Positions 27,655 to 36,596 are shown, numbered from the stretch's first letter. The stretch: DNA of 52,859 nt from Synergistaceae bacterium (GCA_031272035.1 JAISUO010000003.1:1-52859), one strand, 5' to 3'. The notes: generated by a model from the letters alone, not told the origin. Numbers and translations are program-made.

Positions 27655-28424
27655 CGCCGGTTCTGGACATCGCGAAACTGGGAATCAACTTCGGCGGGCT
27701 TCAGGCCCTGGACGACTTCAACGTGCAGGTCCACACCGGAGAAATTTTGGGGCTCATCGGGCCCAACGGCGCGGGAAAGACCACCGTGTTCAACCTGCTC
27801 ACCAACGTCTACCGGCCTCTGCAGGGCACGATTCACCTGAAGGGCCGGAACACTCTGGGAAAAACCACCCATGAGATAACCCGGTCCGGCATCGCCCGAA
27901 CCTTTCAGAACATACGCCTTTTCAAATCCCTGTCCGTGGCGGATAACGTCAAGGTCGCCCTGCACAACAGCATGAATTATTCCGTACTGGCCACCTGGCT
28001 GCGTCTGCCCTCCTACTGGAAACAGGAGGCCGAGGCGGCGCAAACCGCAAGGGAGCTGCTGAGCCTGTTCGAAATGGAGGCTCTGTCGGACGCTCCCGCC
28101 GGAAGTCTCCCCTACGGCGCTCAGCGTCGGCTGGAGATCGTGCGGGCGCTGGCGACGAACCCGAAGGTTCTGCTGCTGGACGAACCGGCGGCGGGGATGA
28201 ACCCCTCGGAAACGGCGGATCTGATGCGCACCATTCACTCCGTTCGGGACAAATTCGACGTGGCGATTATTTTGATCGAACACGACATGAGCCTCGTCAT
28301 GGGAATATGCGAACGCATTCTCGTCCTGAACTACGGACTGATTATCGCCCAGGGGACCCCTGACGAAATTCGAAACAACCCGCTGGTCATCGAGGCTTAT
28401 CTTGGTCAGCAGAGGGAGGAATGA
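27651..28424 (+). CDS. livG: Branched-chain amino acid ABC transporter ATP-binding protein LivG
   Basis: The 257-residue ATPase has Walker A GPNGAGKTT (~38-46), Q-loop region ARTFQNIRLF, a signature degenerate to GSLPYGAQRR instead of LSGGQ, Walker B VLLLDEPAAGMNP and the H-loop IEHDM. The altered signature and the AAGMNP after Walker B are typical of LivG. It powers import with LivF. GAGGGGAGGAAAG precedes the ATG, which overlaps the livM stop by four bases; livF begins 3 bases after its stop. Confidence 0.96.
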   Translation: MTPVLDIAKLGINFGGLQALDDFNVQVHTGEILGLIGPNGAGKTTVFNLLTNVYRPLQGTIHLKGRNTLGKTTHEITRSGIARTFQNIRLFKSLSVADNVKVALHNSMNYSVLATWLRLPSYWKQEAEAAQTARELLSLFEMEALSDAPAGSLPYGAQRRLEIVRALATNPKVLLLDEPAAGMNPSETADLMRTIHSVRDKFDVAIILIEHDMSLVMGICERILVLNYGLIIAQGTPDEIRNNPLVIEAYLGQQREE

Positions 28425-28427
28425 CCC

Positions 28428-29141
28428 ATGACTCAACCCATGCTGCAGGTGGAGAACATCGACGTTTCCTACGGGGCCATTCACGCGGTCAAAAACGTTT
28501 CCTTCCACGTGGACGAAGGAGAGATCGTCACCCTCATCGGCGCCAACGGAGCGGGCAAAAGCACCATTCTCAAAACGATATCGGGACTTTTGCGCTCAAA
28601 AAGCGGCAAAATTCATTTTTTAAACGAGGACATCGGCTCTGTGGAGGCGTACAGGCTCACGCAAATGGGGCTTTCTCACGTGCCCGAGGGACGCCGTATA
28701 TTCCGGGAGCTCACCGTCGAGGAAAACCTGGAAATGGGAGGCTACCTGAGAACCCGTGAGGAAAACGCGAAGACGCTGGAAGATGTATACGAAAAATTTC
28801 CCCGCATCCAGGAAAGGCGGCGTCAGATCGCGGGAACTCTGTCCGGCGGAGAGCAGCAGATGCTGGCGCTGGGGCGCTCTCTCATGTCACGCCCCCGCCT
28901 CATTATGATGGACGAACCCTCCATGGGTCTGGCCCCCGTTCTGGTGGAGCAGATATTCGATATCATCAGAGAACTCAACGAAACGGGAACCACCATTCTT
29001 CTCGTGGAGCAAAACGCGAAAATGGCCCTTTCCATAGCCTGTCGGGGGTACGTGCTGGAAACGGGAAAAATCGCGCTGGCCGCCAACGCCCAGGAGCTTC
29101 TCGACAACGAGGACGTAAAAAAAGCCTACCTCGGCGGGTAG
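28428..29141 (+). CDS. livF: Branched-chain amino acid ABC transporter ATP-binding protein LivF
   Basis: The 237-residue ATPase shows Walker A GANGAGKST (~37-45), the LivF phrase GLSHVPEGRRIFRELTVEENL, signature LSGGEQQMLALGRSLM, Walker B LIMMDEPSMGLAP and the H-loop LLVEQNA. It forms the nucleotide-binding pair with LivG and closes the five-gene operon. No U-tract terminator is visible on this strand; the hairpin beyond it is oriented for the converging lplA operon but may stop both. Confidence 0.96.
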   Translation: MTQPMLQVENIDVSYGAIHAVKNVSFHVDEGEIVTLIGANGAGKSTILKTISGLLRSKSGKIHFLNEDIGSVEAYRLTQMGLSHVPEGRRIFRELTVEENLEMGGYLRTREENAKTLEDVYEKFPRIQERRRQIAGTLSGGEQQMLALGRSLMSRPRLIMMDEPSMGLAPVLVEQIFDIIRELNETGTTILLVEQNAKMALSIACRGYVLETGKIALAANAQELLDNEDVKKAYLGG

Positions 29142-29162
29142 GCGGACAAATAAAATTCAGAG

Positions 29163-29219
29163 AAAAACCGGATGAGACTCAGAGAAAAGCAAACTCTGCC
29201 CCTTCCAGGTCTCATCCGG
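29163..29219 (-). terminator. Terminator of the gcv-lpd-lplA operon (minus strand)
   Basis: An 11-bp stem (CCGGATGAGAC 29168-29178 / GTCTCATCCGG 29209-29219) contains an inner CAGAG/CTCTG helix. On the minus strand it is followed by five U residues (29163-29167). It lies 26 bases past the lplA stop, between converging operons. Confidence 0.85.
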
Positions 29220-29244
29220 GTGATCTCATAAAAGCAGGTTGATA

Positions 29245-30240
29245 CTATATCTTTGGCGAAAGCAGGGCGATCAGGTCGTCAGAAGACGCTCCGGCAAAGA
29301 GCCCCTGAGCGTCGAAACCCTCAACCGCCCGGGCAATGTCTTCCTTCGTGTAGGGACAGCCCGTCAGACGCGACAGAAGAGGTTCGTACTCTCCACTGCC
29401 GAAATAATCTCCCCGAAACGAGCACTCGGCAATTTTCCCCTCGCCGACAACCAGAAAAACCTCGATCCCTCCCCAGGGGAAGCGTCTTTTTCTGCGCTCC
29501 GTGAAACGGGGAGAAGCGCCGTAATTCCATTCCCTCGTGGAGTATTTTTCGGTTCTGAGCTTTTCAACCTCGCTCAAAGCGCCTTCATCCAGGCTCAGAG
29601 GGGTCAGCCCCTGAATCCCCTGCTGCAGGCGATCCCAAAATTCGGTCATCGACAGAGGCTCCCGCAGAAAGGGCCGGATGTTTCCCACCCTTCCCCGAGT
29701 GGATTTGACGGCCTTGCTTTGGAATTTGTCCTCAGAGGGACGCAGGGCCTGAGACAAAATCTCCAGGTTCGCATCGTAAAGAAGGGTCCCATGGTGGAGG
29801 ACGACGCCGTTCTTCCGGTACTGAGCTCCGCCGGAGACTTTCCTGCCCTCAATGGTCAGGTCGTTGCGTCCGGACAGTTCGGCATGAACTCCCAGCTCCC
29901 CCAAAAACCGGATGATGGGCTGAGAGAAAAAGGCAAAGTCGAAATCCCCGGCGTCCGGCATGACGAAACTGTAGTTGATGTTGCCCAGGTCGTGGTACAC
30001 CGCGCCTCCCCCCGAATTGCGGCGTACCACGTGGATATGGCGTTCCTCCACGAAGGAGGCGTTGATCTCCTCCATTGTGTTCTGAAAACGTCCCACAATA
30101 ATGGAAGGTTCGTTCTGCCAGAGCATGAAAAACCGCGAACCGTCGCGCATGGCCCGAAGACAGAGATATTCCTCCAGGGCAAGGTTGTACTGAGGTCGCG
30201 TATCCCTGTTTTCTATCGCGTACATGTTCTCAGACTCCAT
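29245..30240 (-). CDS. lplA: Lipoate-protein ligase A
   Basis: The 331-residue enzyme activates free lipoate with ATP and attaches it to lipoyl domains, here most likely GcvH encoded in the same operon. The catalytic domain (~1-245) shows RRNSGGGAVYHDLGNINYS (from R73) and the catalytic Lys in GRKVSGGAQ (K134). The C-terminal accessory domain (~250-331) is present, so it should not need a separate LplB. The ATG at 30240 has GGGAGGG upstream and overlaps the lpd stop by 11 bases. Its place as the last gene of the glycine cleavage operon couples scavenging of lipoate to GcvH supply. Confidence 0.94.
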   Translation of the reverse strand: MESENMYAIENRDTRPQYNLALEEYLCLRAMRDGSRFFMLWQNEPSIIVGRFQNTMEEINASFVEERHIHVVRRNSGGGAVYHDLGNINYSFVMPDAGDFDFAFFSQPIIRFLGELGVHAELSGRNDLTIEGRKVSGGAQYRKNGVVLHHGTLLYDANLEILSQALRPSEDKFQSKAVKSTRGRVGNIRPFLREPLSMTEFWDRLQQGIQGLTPLSLDEGALSEVEKLRTEKYSTREWNYGASPRFTERRKRRFPWGGIEVFLVVGEGKIAECSFRGDYFGSGEYEPLLSRLTGCPYTKEDIARAVEGFDAQGLFAGASSDDLIALLSPKI

Positions 30241-31621
30241 GAACTGCCCTCCCGAAAACGTTTGCCGCGGCTTCGGCGATGGACTCGTAAACCGTTGGAT
30301 GGGCGTGGATGGTTTTTATCAGGTCATCCGGCGTCGCTCCGAAGTGAAGGGCCAAAGCCGCCTCCGAGATCATTTCCGTCGCCGGACCTCCCGCCATGTG
30401 AACGCCCAGAATCTTCTTCGTCCCCTCGTCTGCGACGATGCGGATCATTCCGCTGTTGTCCCCCGTTATCATGCTCCTGCCGTTGGTCGACAGAGAAAAT
30501 CGCCCCGACCGGATTTTATGACCCTTCTTTTCCGCTTCCCGTTCGGTCATTCCCACGGAGGCCAGTTCGGGCGACGTATAAACGCATTGAGGCGTGGTGC
30601 TGTAATCCATGGTCGCGGGGTGACCCAAAATGTTTTCCACAGCCACCTCTCCCTCTCTGGATGCCACGTGAGCCAGCATGAAGGAGTTCACGCAGTCCCC
30701 TATGGCATAGACCCCCTCCACGCAGGTTTCCATCCGGTCATTGACGACAATGTGCCCCCGTTCGGTTCTGATCCCCAGAGCTTCCGCCCCGAGCCCCTGA
30801 ATGTAAGGACGGCGTCCCTTGGCGACCAGAAGTTTTTCGGCCTTGATTTTCTTTTCCGTCCGCCCGCCGTTCGCTTCCGACGCGGACTCGACGGTAATTT
30901 CCAATCCCCCGCCGGCTCGACTCACCTCCCTGACAGAGCAGCCCCGATGGAAGGCGACTCCCCTTTTCTCCAGAGCTTTGCGCAGCACGAGAGCACAGTC
31001 GGGATCCATGTTCCGCAGAATTTCGGGAGAGGTAACCACCACCGTGACCCGGGCGCCAAAGGAGGCGAAGGCCGAGGCAAACTCCATCCCGATGACCCCG
31101 CCGCCGCTGACCACCAGCGATGAAGGCGCACTTTCGAAGGAAAGAGCCTCGTCACTGGTGACGACCCCTTCCAGGTCGAACCCGGGGACGTCGGGCATAT
31201 CAGGTTCCGACCCCGTGGCGATCACAATGGCGTCGGCCTCGATCAGCCGGTCTCCAACCTGAACGGAACGCGGGCTTTTCAGGACGCCCGTTCCCTCCAC
31301 GTACTCCACTCCGCAGCTTCGAACGAGTTCTTTCGTTCCCGCCGCCAGACGCGTCACGGTCAGGGCCCTGCGCTTCATGAGAGCGTTCCAGTCCAGACGG
31401 GGATTGTCCGCCAGAACGCCGATCCTTTTGGCCTCCGACCTGAGAGAATCCAGCAAATCCGCCGAATGGAGCAGGACTTTCGTGGGAATGCATCCCACAT
31501 TGAGACAGGTTCCCCCGATGGCGTTTTTCTCGATCAGGGTGACGGCAGCGCCCAGCTGAGCCGCTCGGACGGCCGCCACATACCCTCCCGGCCCCGCTCC
31601 AATAATCGCAATTTTTTTCAT
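30230..31621 (-). CDS. lpd: Dihydrolipoyl dehydrogenase (glycine cleavage L-protein)
   Basis: The 463-residue FAD enzyme reoxidises dihydrolipoyl-GcvH and makes NADH. It has the FAD-binding GAGPGGYVAA (~8-17), the redox disulphide GGTCLNVGCIPTK (C39, C44), the NAD-binding segment GGGVIGMEFASAF, the second FAD motif YAIGDC and the C-terminal dimer segment HAHPTVYESIAEAA with the active-site His and Glu. Start ATG overlaps the gcvPB stop by one base. A dedicated L-protein inside the gcv operon suggests that it serves glycine cleavage rather than a 2-oxoacid dehydrogenase complex, none of which is seen here. Confidence 0.95.
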   Translation of the reverse strand: MKKIAIIGAGPGGYVAAVRAAQLGAAVTLIEKNAIGGTCLNVGCIPTKVLLHSADLLDSLRSEAKRIGVLADNPRLDWNALMKRRALTVTRLAAGTKELVRSCGVEYVEGTGVLKSPRSVQVGDRLIEADAIVIATGSEPDMPDVPGFDLEGVVTSDEALSFESAPSSLVVSGGGVIGMEFASAFASFGARVTVVVTSPEILRNMDPDCALVLRKALEKRGVAFHRGCSVREVSRAGGGLEITVESASEANGGRTEKKIKAEKLLVAKGRRPYIQGLGAEALGIRTERGHIVVNDRMETCVEGVYAIGDCVNSFMLAHVASREGEVAVENILGHPATMDYSTTPQCVYTSPELASVGMTEREAEKKGHKIRSGRFSLSTNGRSMITGDNSGMIRIVADEGTKKILGVHMAGGPATEMISEAALALHFGATPDDLIKTIHAHPTVYESIAEAAANVFGRAVHGV

Positions 31622-33084
31622 CAGGCGATATCTCCCCGCAAAATCGGGCGACGAGCCGCCTGAACTTCGTCCGGTCTGGATATTAGCGTGTTTTGGGGCG
31701 CATTTTTAACCTCGTCGGGGTTTTTCTCCGCTTCCTCCGCGATGGTTTTCATGGCCTCGACGAAGCCGTCCAGATCGGCCTTTGATTCCGTCTCCGTGGG
31801 CTCGATCATCAGGGCCCCCTCCACCACCAGCGGGAAGTAGACTGTGGGCGGATGATACCCCAGATCGATCAGCCGTTTGGCGATGTCCAGAGTTGTAACT
31901 CCCCCTTTGTGCTGAAGGGCGTCGTTGAACACGCACTCGTGCATACTGGCCCGGGGGAAGGGAAGATTGTAAATCCCCTTCAGACGCGCTTTGATGTAGT
32001 TGGCGTTCAGCACCGCCGCCTCCGTCACGTTCTTCAGGCGATGTCCCAGCGTACGGGTGAAGGCCAGAGCCCGAACCAACGTCGCAAAGTTGCCGAAGAA
32101 GGAATGAAGACGACCGATGGAAAGGGGCGCGTCCGACAGCAGCTCGTAACGGTCTCCTTTTTTCATCACCCGGGGAACGGGCAGGAAGGGCTCCAAAATA
32201 TCCCGAACCACCACGGGGCCGGCCCCGGGACCGCCTCCGCCGTGGGGCGTGGAGAGGGTTTTATGGACGTTGATATGAAAGACGTCGATGCCCATTTTCT
32301 CGATATCGGCATAACCCATGAGGGCGTTCAGGTTGGCGCCGTCGCCGTAGACCAGTCCGCCCTTTTCATGGATGATCTTCGCAATTTCCGCGATGTGACT
32401 CTCGAAAATGCCCAGAGTGTTCGGGTTGGTGACCATGATGCCCGCTGTGTCCTCGTCCATGACCTCCCGGACGGCCTCCGGGCTCATGATCCCGTCCGGG
32501 GAAAGCTGAACGGGAACCGGCGTGTAGCCGCAGAGGGCCGCAGAGGCCGGGTTGGTGCCGTGAGCCGTGGCCGGCATGATGATTTTATGGCGCTGTCTGC
32601 CCCTGTGGGCGTGGTAAGCGTGAATCATCAGGATTCCCGTCAGCTCGCCCTGAGCTCCCGCCGCCGGCTGCAGGGACACAGCATGCATTTTTGTGATCTC
32701 CAGCAGGTCCCGTTCCAGCTCGTACATCAGTTTCAAAGCACCCTGAACACCCCTTTCGGGCGTCAGAGGATGCAGGTTCGCGAATCCCGGAAGCCCGGCA
32801 AGGCGTTCGTTGATCTTGGGGTTATACTTCATGGTGCAGGATCCCAGCGGGTAAGTTCCCGTGTCCACGCCGAAATTCCAGGTGGAGAGCCGGGTGAAAT
32901 GCCGAACGACGTCCACCTCCGAAAGCTCCGGCAGGGCCGGTTTTTCGCCCACCAGATCCCCGGCCAGTTCTGAGCGGGGAACGTCCCGTTCGGGAAGGCT
33001 CATGCCAACGCGGCCCTTCCGGCTCCTCTCCCACAGCAGCCCCTCCCTGAAAACCAGACCGCGCGCGCCAGGATGACCGGTCAT
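31621..33084 (-). CDS. gcvPB: Glycine dehydrogenase (decarboxylating) subunit 2 (P-protein beta)
   Basis: The 487-residue subunit carries the pyridoxal-phosphate Lys (K275 in NVHKTLSTPHGGGGPGAG). Other family marks are YPLGSCTMKYNPKIN (~78-92), LQPAAGAQGEL, PATAHGTNPASA and GDGANLNA. With GcvPA it decarboxylates glycine and transfers the aminomethyl group to lipoyl-GcvH. The split two-subunit P-protein is typical of many anaerobes and thermophiles. It begins one base after the gcvPA stop, so the subunits are made in step. Confidence 0.96.
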   Translation of the reverse strand: MTGHPGARGLVFREGLLWERSRKGRVGMSLPERDVPRSELAGDLVGEKPALPELSEVDVVRHFTRLSTWNFGVDTGTYPLGSCTMKYNPKINERLAGLPGFANLHPLTPERGVQGALKLMYELERDLLEITKMHAVSLQPAAGAQGELTGILMIHAYHAHRGRQRHKIIMPATAHGTNPASAALCGYTPVPVQLSPDGIMSPEAVREVMDEDTAGIMVTNPNTLGIFESHIAEIAKIIHEKGGLVYGDGANLNALMGYADIEKMGIDVFHINVHKTLSTPHGGGGPGAGPVVVRDILEPFLPVPRVMKKGDRYELLSDAPLSIGRLHSFFGNFATLVRALAFTRTLGHRLKNVTEAAVLNANYIKARLKGIYNLPFPRASMHECVFNDALQHKGGVTTLDIAKRLIDLGYHPPTVYFPLVVEGALMIEPTETESKADLDGFVEAMKTIAEEAEKNPDEVKNAPQNTLISRPDEVQAARRPILRGDIA

Positions 33085-33085
33085 A

Positions 33086-34411
33086 TCAGGCCACCTCCTT
33101 TAAAATTGCGAAAAATTCGTCCAATACCTCGCGGGAATGAGCCTCGGTGGCGCAGAAGAGGTAAGCGTCCTTATATCGTGGATCGCCGTACCCAGGGAAG
33201 CCACCCAGCTTCAGACCGGCGACGAACCCCCGATCCAGCAGAGTTTCATAACGTTTCTCGAAACCGGCCGGAGCGACCATGACGAACTCGTTGAAAAACG
33301 GGGCGTCGAAAAGAGCCCTGAAACCCGCGTTTTCCAGTCCTTTTTGCAGATAAACGGCCTTGTCGTGATTGAGCTGAGCGATTTCCCTCAGACCCTCTTT
33401 TCCCGCCGTACTCATATAAATGGCCGCGGTCAGCGCGTTATGTCCGGAGTTCGTGCAGATGTTCGAAACCGCTTTTTCCCGTCGGATGTGCTGTTCTCTG
33501 GCCGCCAGGGTCAGAACAAAGGAACGCTCGCCGTTTTTGTCCAGGGTCTCCCCCGCCAGACGTCCGGGAAGGGTCCGAACAAAGTCCTTTCTGCAGGTCA
33601 GGAGCCCCACTCCGGGGCCGCCGAAGTTGTGAGGGATGCCGAAACTTTTCCCTTCCCCGGAGACGATATCCGCCCCCTGACTGCCGGGGTTTTTGAGGAG
33701 CCCCCAGGCCATGGCCTCGGTAAAGGAAACCACCAGAAGGGCTCCTTTGGAATGAGCCGCCTCCGCCACGGCCTTCAGGTCCTCAATGACCCCCAGGAAG
33801 TTGGGGGACTGAACGACCAGAGCGGAGACGTCGTCGGGCAGTGCGCTGCAGTCCGTTTTGCCGTCGGGCAGGGACTCCAGCTCCGTCACTTCAAAACCGG
33901 TGGGCCGAAGGTAGGTTTTCAGCACCTGAAGGTAGTGGGGATGATTGAGTCGGGAAACGGCGATTTTGGGTTTCTTTTTCACACGAACCGCCATCAGAAC
34001 GGCTTCAGCCAGAGAGCTGGCCCCGTCGTACATGGAGGCATTGGCGATGTCCATGCCCAGCAGTTCCGCCGTCATGGTCTGAAACTCGAAAATTGCCTGC
34101 AGCGTCCCCTGGCTGATCTCCGGCTGATAGGGGGTGTAGGACGTGAGAAACTCGGAGCGGGAGGCCAGGTAAGTCACGTGAGCCGGTATGCAGTGGGAAC
34201 AGGACCCCGCTCCCGCAAAAGCCACCGGAGCGCCGGCCGCCATTTCCTCGAACTCCCGGGACAGACGCCATTCGCTTCTCGGCTCAATGTGGATTTCCGA
34301 ATCCCGCCTGACCTCGGAGGGAATGGAACCGAACAGATCTTCTGTGCTTTTAACTCCGACGACCTCCAGCATTTCCCGGAGGTCTTCGGCTGTATGAGGC
34401 AGATAACGCAT
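33086..34411 (-). CDS. gcvPA: Glycine dehydrogenase (decarboxylating) subunit 1 (P-protein alpha)
   Basis: The 441-residue subunit has the family marks RYLPHTAEDLREML at the N-terminus, SFAGAG-like AFAGAGSCSHCIPAHV, TSYTPYQPEISQGTLQ, ASMYDGASSLAEA and GGPGVGLLT. It lacks the PLP Lys, as expected for the alpha half, and forms an alpha2beta2 enzyme with GcvPB. The AGAGSCSHCIPA segment replaces the usual AGAGxYxHxxPA; the two Cys residues are a small departure. It starts 6 bases after the gcvH stop. Confidence 0.95.
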   Translation of the reverse strand: MRYLPHTAEDLREMLEVVGVKSTEDLFGSIPSEVRRDSEIHIEPRSEWRLSREFEEMAAGAPVAFAGAGSCSHCIPAHVTYLASRSEFLTSYTPYQPEISQGTLQAIFEFQTMTAELLGMDIANASMYDGASSLAEAVLMAVRVKKKPKIAVSRLNHPHYLQVLKTYLRPTGFEVTELESLPDGKTDCSALPDDVSALVVQSPNFLGVIEDLKAVAEAAHSKGALLVVSFTEAMAWGLLKNPGSQGADIVSGEGKSFGIPHNFGGPGVGLLTCRKDFVRTLPGRLAGETLDKNGERSFVLTLAAREQHIRREKAVSNICTNSGHNALTAAIYMSTAGKEGLREIAQLNHDKAVYLQKGLENAGFRALFDAPFFNEFVMVAPAGFEKRYETLLDRGFVAGLKLGGFPGYGDPRYKDAYLFCATEAHSREVLDEFFAILKEVA

Positions 34412-34417
34412 GCGAAA

Positions 34418-34831
34418 TCACTCGACGGGAGCCAGCGTCTTCAGAAAAGCGCGATAGGCGTCGTTCTTCATGAGACCGTCCAGTTCTCCCGGCTCCGCCG
34501 GCTCCACCTCAATGATCCATCCTTCCTCGTAGGGAGAGGTGTTGACCTTCTCAGGACTGTCGACGAGGGTTTCGTTGACGGCCGTAACCTTCCCCGTTAC
34601 GGGGGAGTTCAGGTCGCTGACGGCCTTGGTGGACTCCAGAGACCCGAAAGCCGCTCCCGCGTTCACCGCGGCCCCTGCGGCGGGCAGTTCAACGTAAACG
34701 ATGTCTCCCAGAGCGTTCTGAGCGTAGTCATCCACGCCAACCCGGACGGTATTGCCGGTCTTTTGGGCCCACTCATGGGTTTTCGTATAAACTAAATCGC
34801 TTCTGATATCCAGTTCTTCCAACGATTTCAT
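34418..34831 (-). CDS. gcvH: Glycine cleavage system H protein
   Basis: This 137-residue lipoyl carrier shuttles the aminomethyl group between the P-, T- and L-proteins. The lipoylated Lys is K69 in SLESTKAVSDL, flanked by ALGDIVYVELP and NSPVTGKVTAVNE, all as in the family. AAGGAGA precedes the ATG. It lies between gcvT (48-base gap) and gcvPA (6-base gap). Lipoylation is probably by the operon's own LplA. Confidence 0.97.
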   Translation of the reverse strand: MKSLEELDIRSDLVYTKTHEWAQKTGNTVRVGVDDYAQNALGDIVYVELPAAGAAVNAGAAFGSLESTKAVSDLNSPVTGKVTAVNETLVDSPEKVNTSPYEEGWIIEVEPAEPGELDGLMKNDAYRAFLKTLAPVE

Positions 34832-34879
34832 AAACAGATCTCCTTTGTGCAGTAATGTGTAATAAAATCAGGGTTACGG

Positions 34880-36085
34880 TCAGATTTTGACGCGCGCGGT
34901 ACGGTTCGGCCGGATGTCCGACACGATTTCCGCCTCTATGGAACGACGGGAGTCCTTCAGAACGACCCTTTGCCCCGGCTTCAGAGGCCGGTCCACCCGG
35001 ATGAAACCGCAGACCAGGCCCCTGGCCCTGAAAGACGACGGTTTATCCGGACTGGTCACGCTGTAGATTTTGCCCTCCGCCCTGCCGATGGCCATGTCGA
35101 TGGCGCAGGTGGTCACAGACCCGATGGAGGCGCCATTCAGCAACACCAAGGCTTCGCGTGTCTCGACCTTTCGGGGATCGAATCCGCAGAAGGCGCAGGT
35201 ATATATCGACGGGGGATCCCTGTAGATTCCGGAGCCGATGAAGTCCTTCGTGAAGCGACCTTCCCTGTCCCGGGGAAGAGCGAAGCTCCAGGGGGTATTG
35301 ACGAAGGGCCAGGCTCCGATGTCCTGATGGGAAAGAGGCAGCATGGCTCCCGTCCGGAGGGAATCACGGGCGGCAAGTCCGCAGGGCGTCACGTCGCTTC
35401 CCCCCGCGTCGCGAATCAGGTTCCACGCGGCCAGTGCCCTGTCGCAGGGCATGACAATCTCGAATCCCACTTCCCCCGTGTACCCCGTGCGGGAAAGCAA
35501 AACCGGAATGTTGCCGGGAAAAGCGATTTCAGAATTGGGATTGGCGTAGTCCCCGCGAAACTGAAAATACCGAAGTTCATCTATCGTTCCCCGGCCCTTT
35601 TCCAGAATTTTCCTTATGATGTTGGGAGCTGCCGGACCCTGGAGGTCGATTTTGCTGAAGCGTCCGCTCTCGTCCACGACGCACACGTCCGGAAAGGCGC
35701 CCTGTTGCTCCAGATGTTTTCGCACCACCGGCCCCATGGCGGCGTTGACGATCAGGATGTACCCGTCCCCGCCCAGGTTGTAGACGATACTGTCGTCTAC
35801 AACGTGTCCCCGTTCGTTCAGAATCATGCTGTAGCCGCAGGATCCGGCCTTCAGGGTCGAGATATTTCGAGTCAGGCAGAGCTGAAGCAGGTTGAAGGCA
35901 TCCTTGCCTTTAATTCGCAAAAGATCCATATGTCCAATGTCGAAGACCCCGCTGGTCTCGATTACGGCCAAATGCTCCCTGACGCTGCCTGTGGGGTACC
36001 AGAGCGGCATTTCCCAGCCGCCAAAATCCGTCAGCTCTCCGCCCATTTCTCTGTGAATGGCGTTAAGCGCCGTTTTTCTAAGCAT
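34880..36085 (-). CDS. gcvT: Aminomethyltransferase (glycine cleavage T protein)
   Basis: The 401-residue enzyme transfers the methylene group from GcvH to tetrahydrofolate and releases ammonia. It has GGWEMPLWY (~22-30), NLLQLCLTRNIS, LNERGHVVDDSIVYNL, the catalytic region's YTGEVGFEIVMP and CGLAARDSLRTGAMLPLSHQD. The usual DVSHMG motif reads DIGHMD (~48-53) and the chain is ~30 residues longer than common GcvT, so it is a somewhat divergent member. AAGGAGATG precedes the ATG. It is the first gene of the operon, 227 bases downstream of the glycine aptamer. Confidence 0.92.
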   Translation of the reverse strand: MLRKTALNAIHREMGGELTDFGGWEMPLWYPTGSVREHLAVIETSGVFDIGHMDLLRIKGKDAFNLLQLCLTRNISTLKAGSCGYSMILNERGHVVDDSIVYNLGGDGYILIVNAAMGPVVRKHLEQQGAFPDVCVVDESGRFSKIDLQGPAAPNIIRKILEKGRGTIDELRYFQFRGDYANPNSEIAFPGNIPVLLSRTGYTGEVGFEIVMPCDRALAAWNLIRDAGGSDVTPCGLAARDSLRTGAMLPLSHQDIGAWPFVNTPWSFALPRDREGRFTKDFIGSGIYRDPPSIYTCAFCGFDPRKVETREALVLLNGASIGSVTTCAIDMAIGRAEGKIYSVTSPDKPSSFRARGLVCGFIRVDRPLKPGQRVVLKDSRRSIEAEIVSDIRPNRTARVKI

Positions 36086-36223
36086 ATTCTCATCTCCTTT
36101 TCACGAATAAAACCGTTCATGGAAAATAAAAAACAAATCTCTCTGTAAATTTCGAGCCTGAATTGAATTGATATGAAGGTTACATATGCAGAATATAAAC
36201 ATGGTACGAGACAATACTCCCCT

Positions 36224-36307
36224 CAGGACGAATGCTCTCTGTCACAACACAGCTTCCTTACCAAAGTTCTTCATCAGGGCGCTGTTTATCGCTGCTTCAG
36301 AGTCCTG
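36224..36307 (-). ncRNA. Long helix downstream of the glycine aptamer (ghost-aptamer/expression region)
   Basis: Just past the aptamer, CAGGA-CTCTG (complement of 36298-36307) can pair with CAGAG (36237-36241) and TCCTG (36224-36228) with a 7-base bulge. This is the position where single glycine riboswitches carry a so-called ghost aptamer helix. Confidence 0.45.
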
Positions 36308-36311
36308 TCCG

Positions 36312-36429
36312 GGTACGATTCTTTTACCTGAGAGTTTCCGTTTCAGCCTTGCCTGGCTTCGAAACTTGCCCCTTCGGCGCTTCGGTCCCCTCAAAGGATG
36401 AGGGATTGAACCAAAGTCTCTCACGTACC
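36312..36429 (-). ncRNA. Glycine riboswitch aptamer controlling the gcv operon
   Basis: On the minus strand the element opens with GGTACG (36424-36429) and closes with CGTACC (36312-36317), giving a 6-bp P1. Conserved glycine-aptamer segments appear in order: GAGAGAC, GCGCCGAAGGGGCAAG, and AACTCTCAGGTAAAAG. Only one full aptamer is visible. It lies between the predicted promoter and gcvT, so glycine should tune expression of the cleavage system. Confidence 0.93.
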
Positions 36430-36458
36430 TTTCTTTCAGGGTTGTTACATTGTGGTCT

Positions 36459-36486
36459 ATTCTGGAGGAATTCTACAATTTGTCAA
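36459..36486 (-). promoter_or_regulatory. Predicted promoter of the gcv operon
   Basis: On the minus strand a perfect TTGACA (36481-36486) is 16 bases from CAGAAT (36459-36464). The predicted transcript starts about 20 bases before the glycine aptamer, as expected for a riboswitch-led operon. Confidence 0.65.
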
Positions 36487-36562
36487 GAGAAAATCAGACG
36501 TCCAAATCCGCAGGATAACGATAATCTCATCGATATTTCCTCTTCTGCGCTTCCTTTTTCCG

Positions 36563-36596
36563 TACTTCCCATCTGTACTTCCCATCTATACTTCTC
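36563..36596. repeat. 13-base tandem repeat upstream of the SDR promoter
   Basis: TACTTCCCATCT(G/A) occurs twice exactly in tandem and a third time as the partial TACTTCTC. The array ends five bases before the -35 of the SDR gene, an activator-binding position. Confidence 0.65.

Noticed and set aside
36186-36311. A second glycine aptamer after the first
   Set aside because: The conserved GCACCGAAGG-like and CTCAGG segments do not recur; only a helix of ghost-aptamer type is visible.
36242-36424. A 60-codon frame inside the riboswitch
   Set aside because: It coincides with conserved aptamer RNA and has no ribosome binding site.
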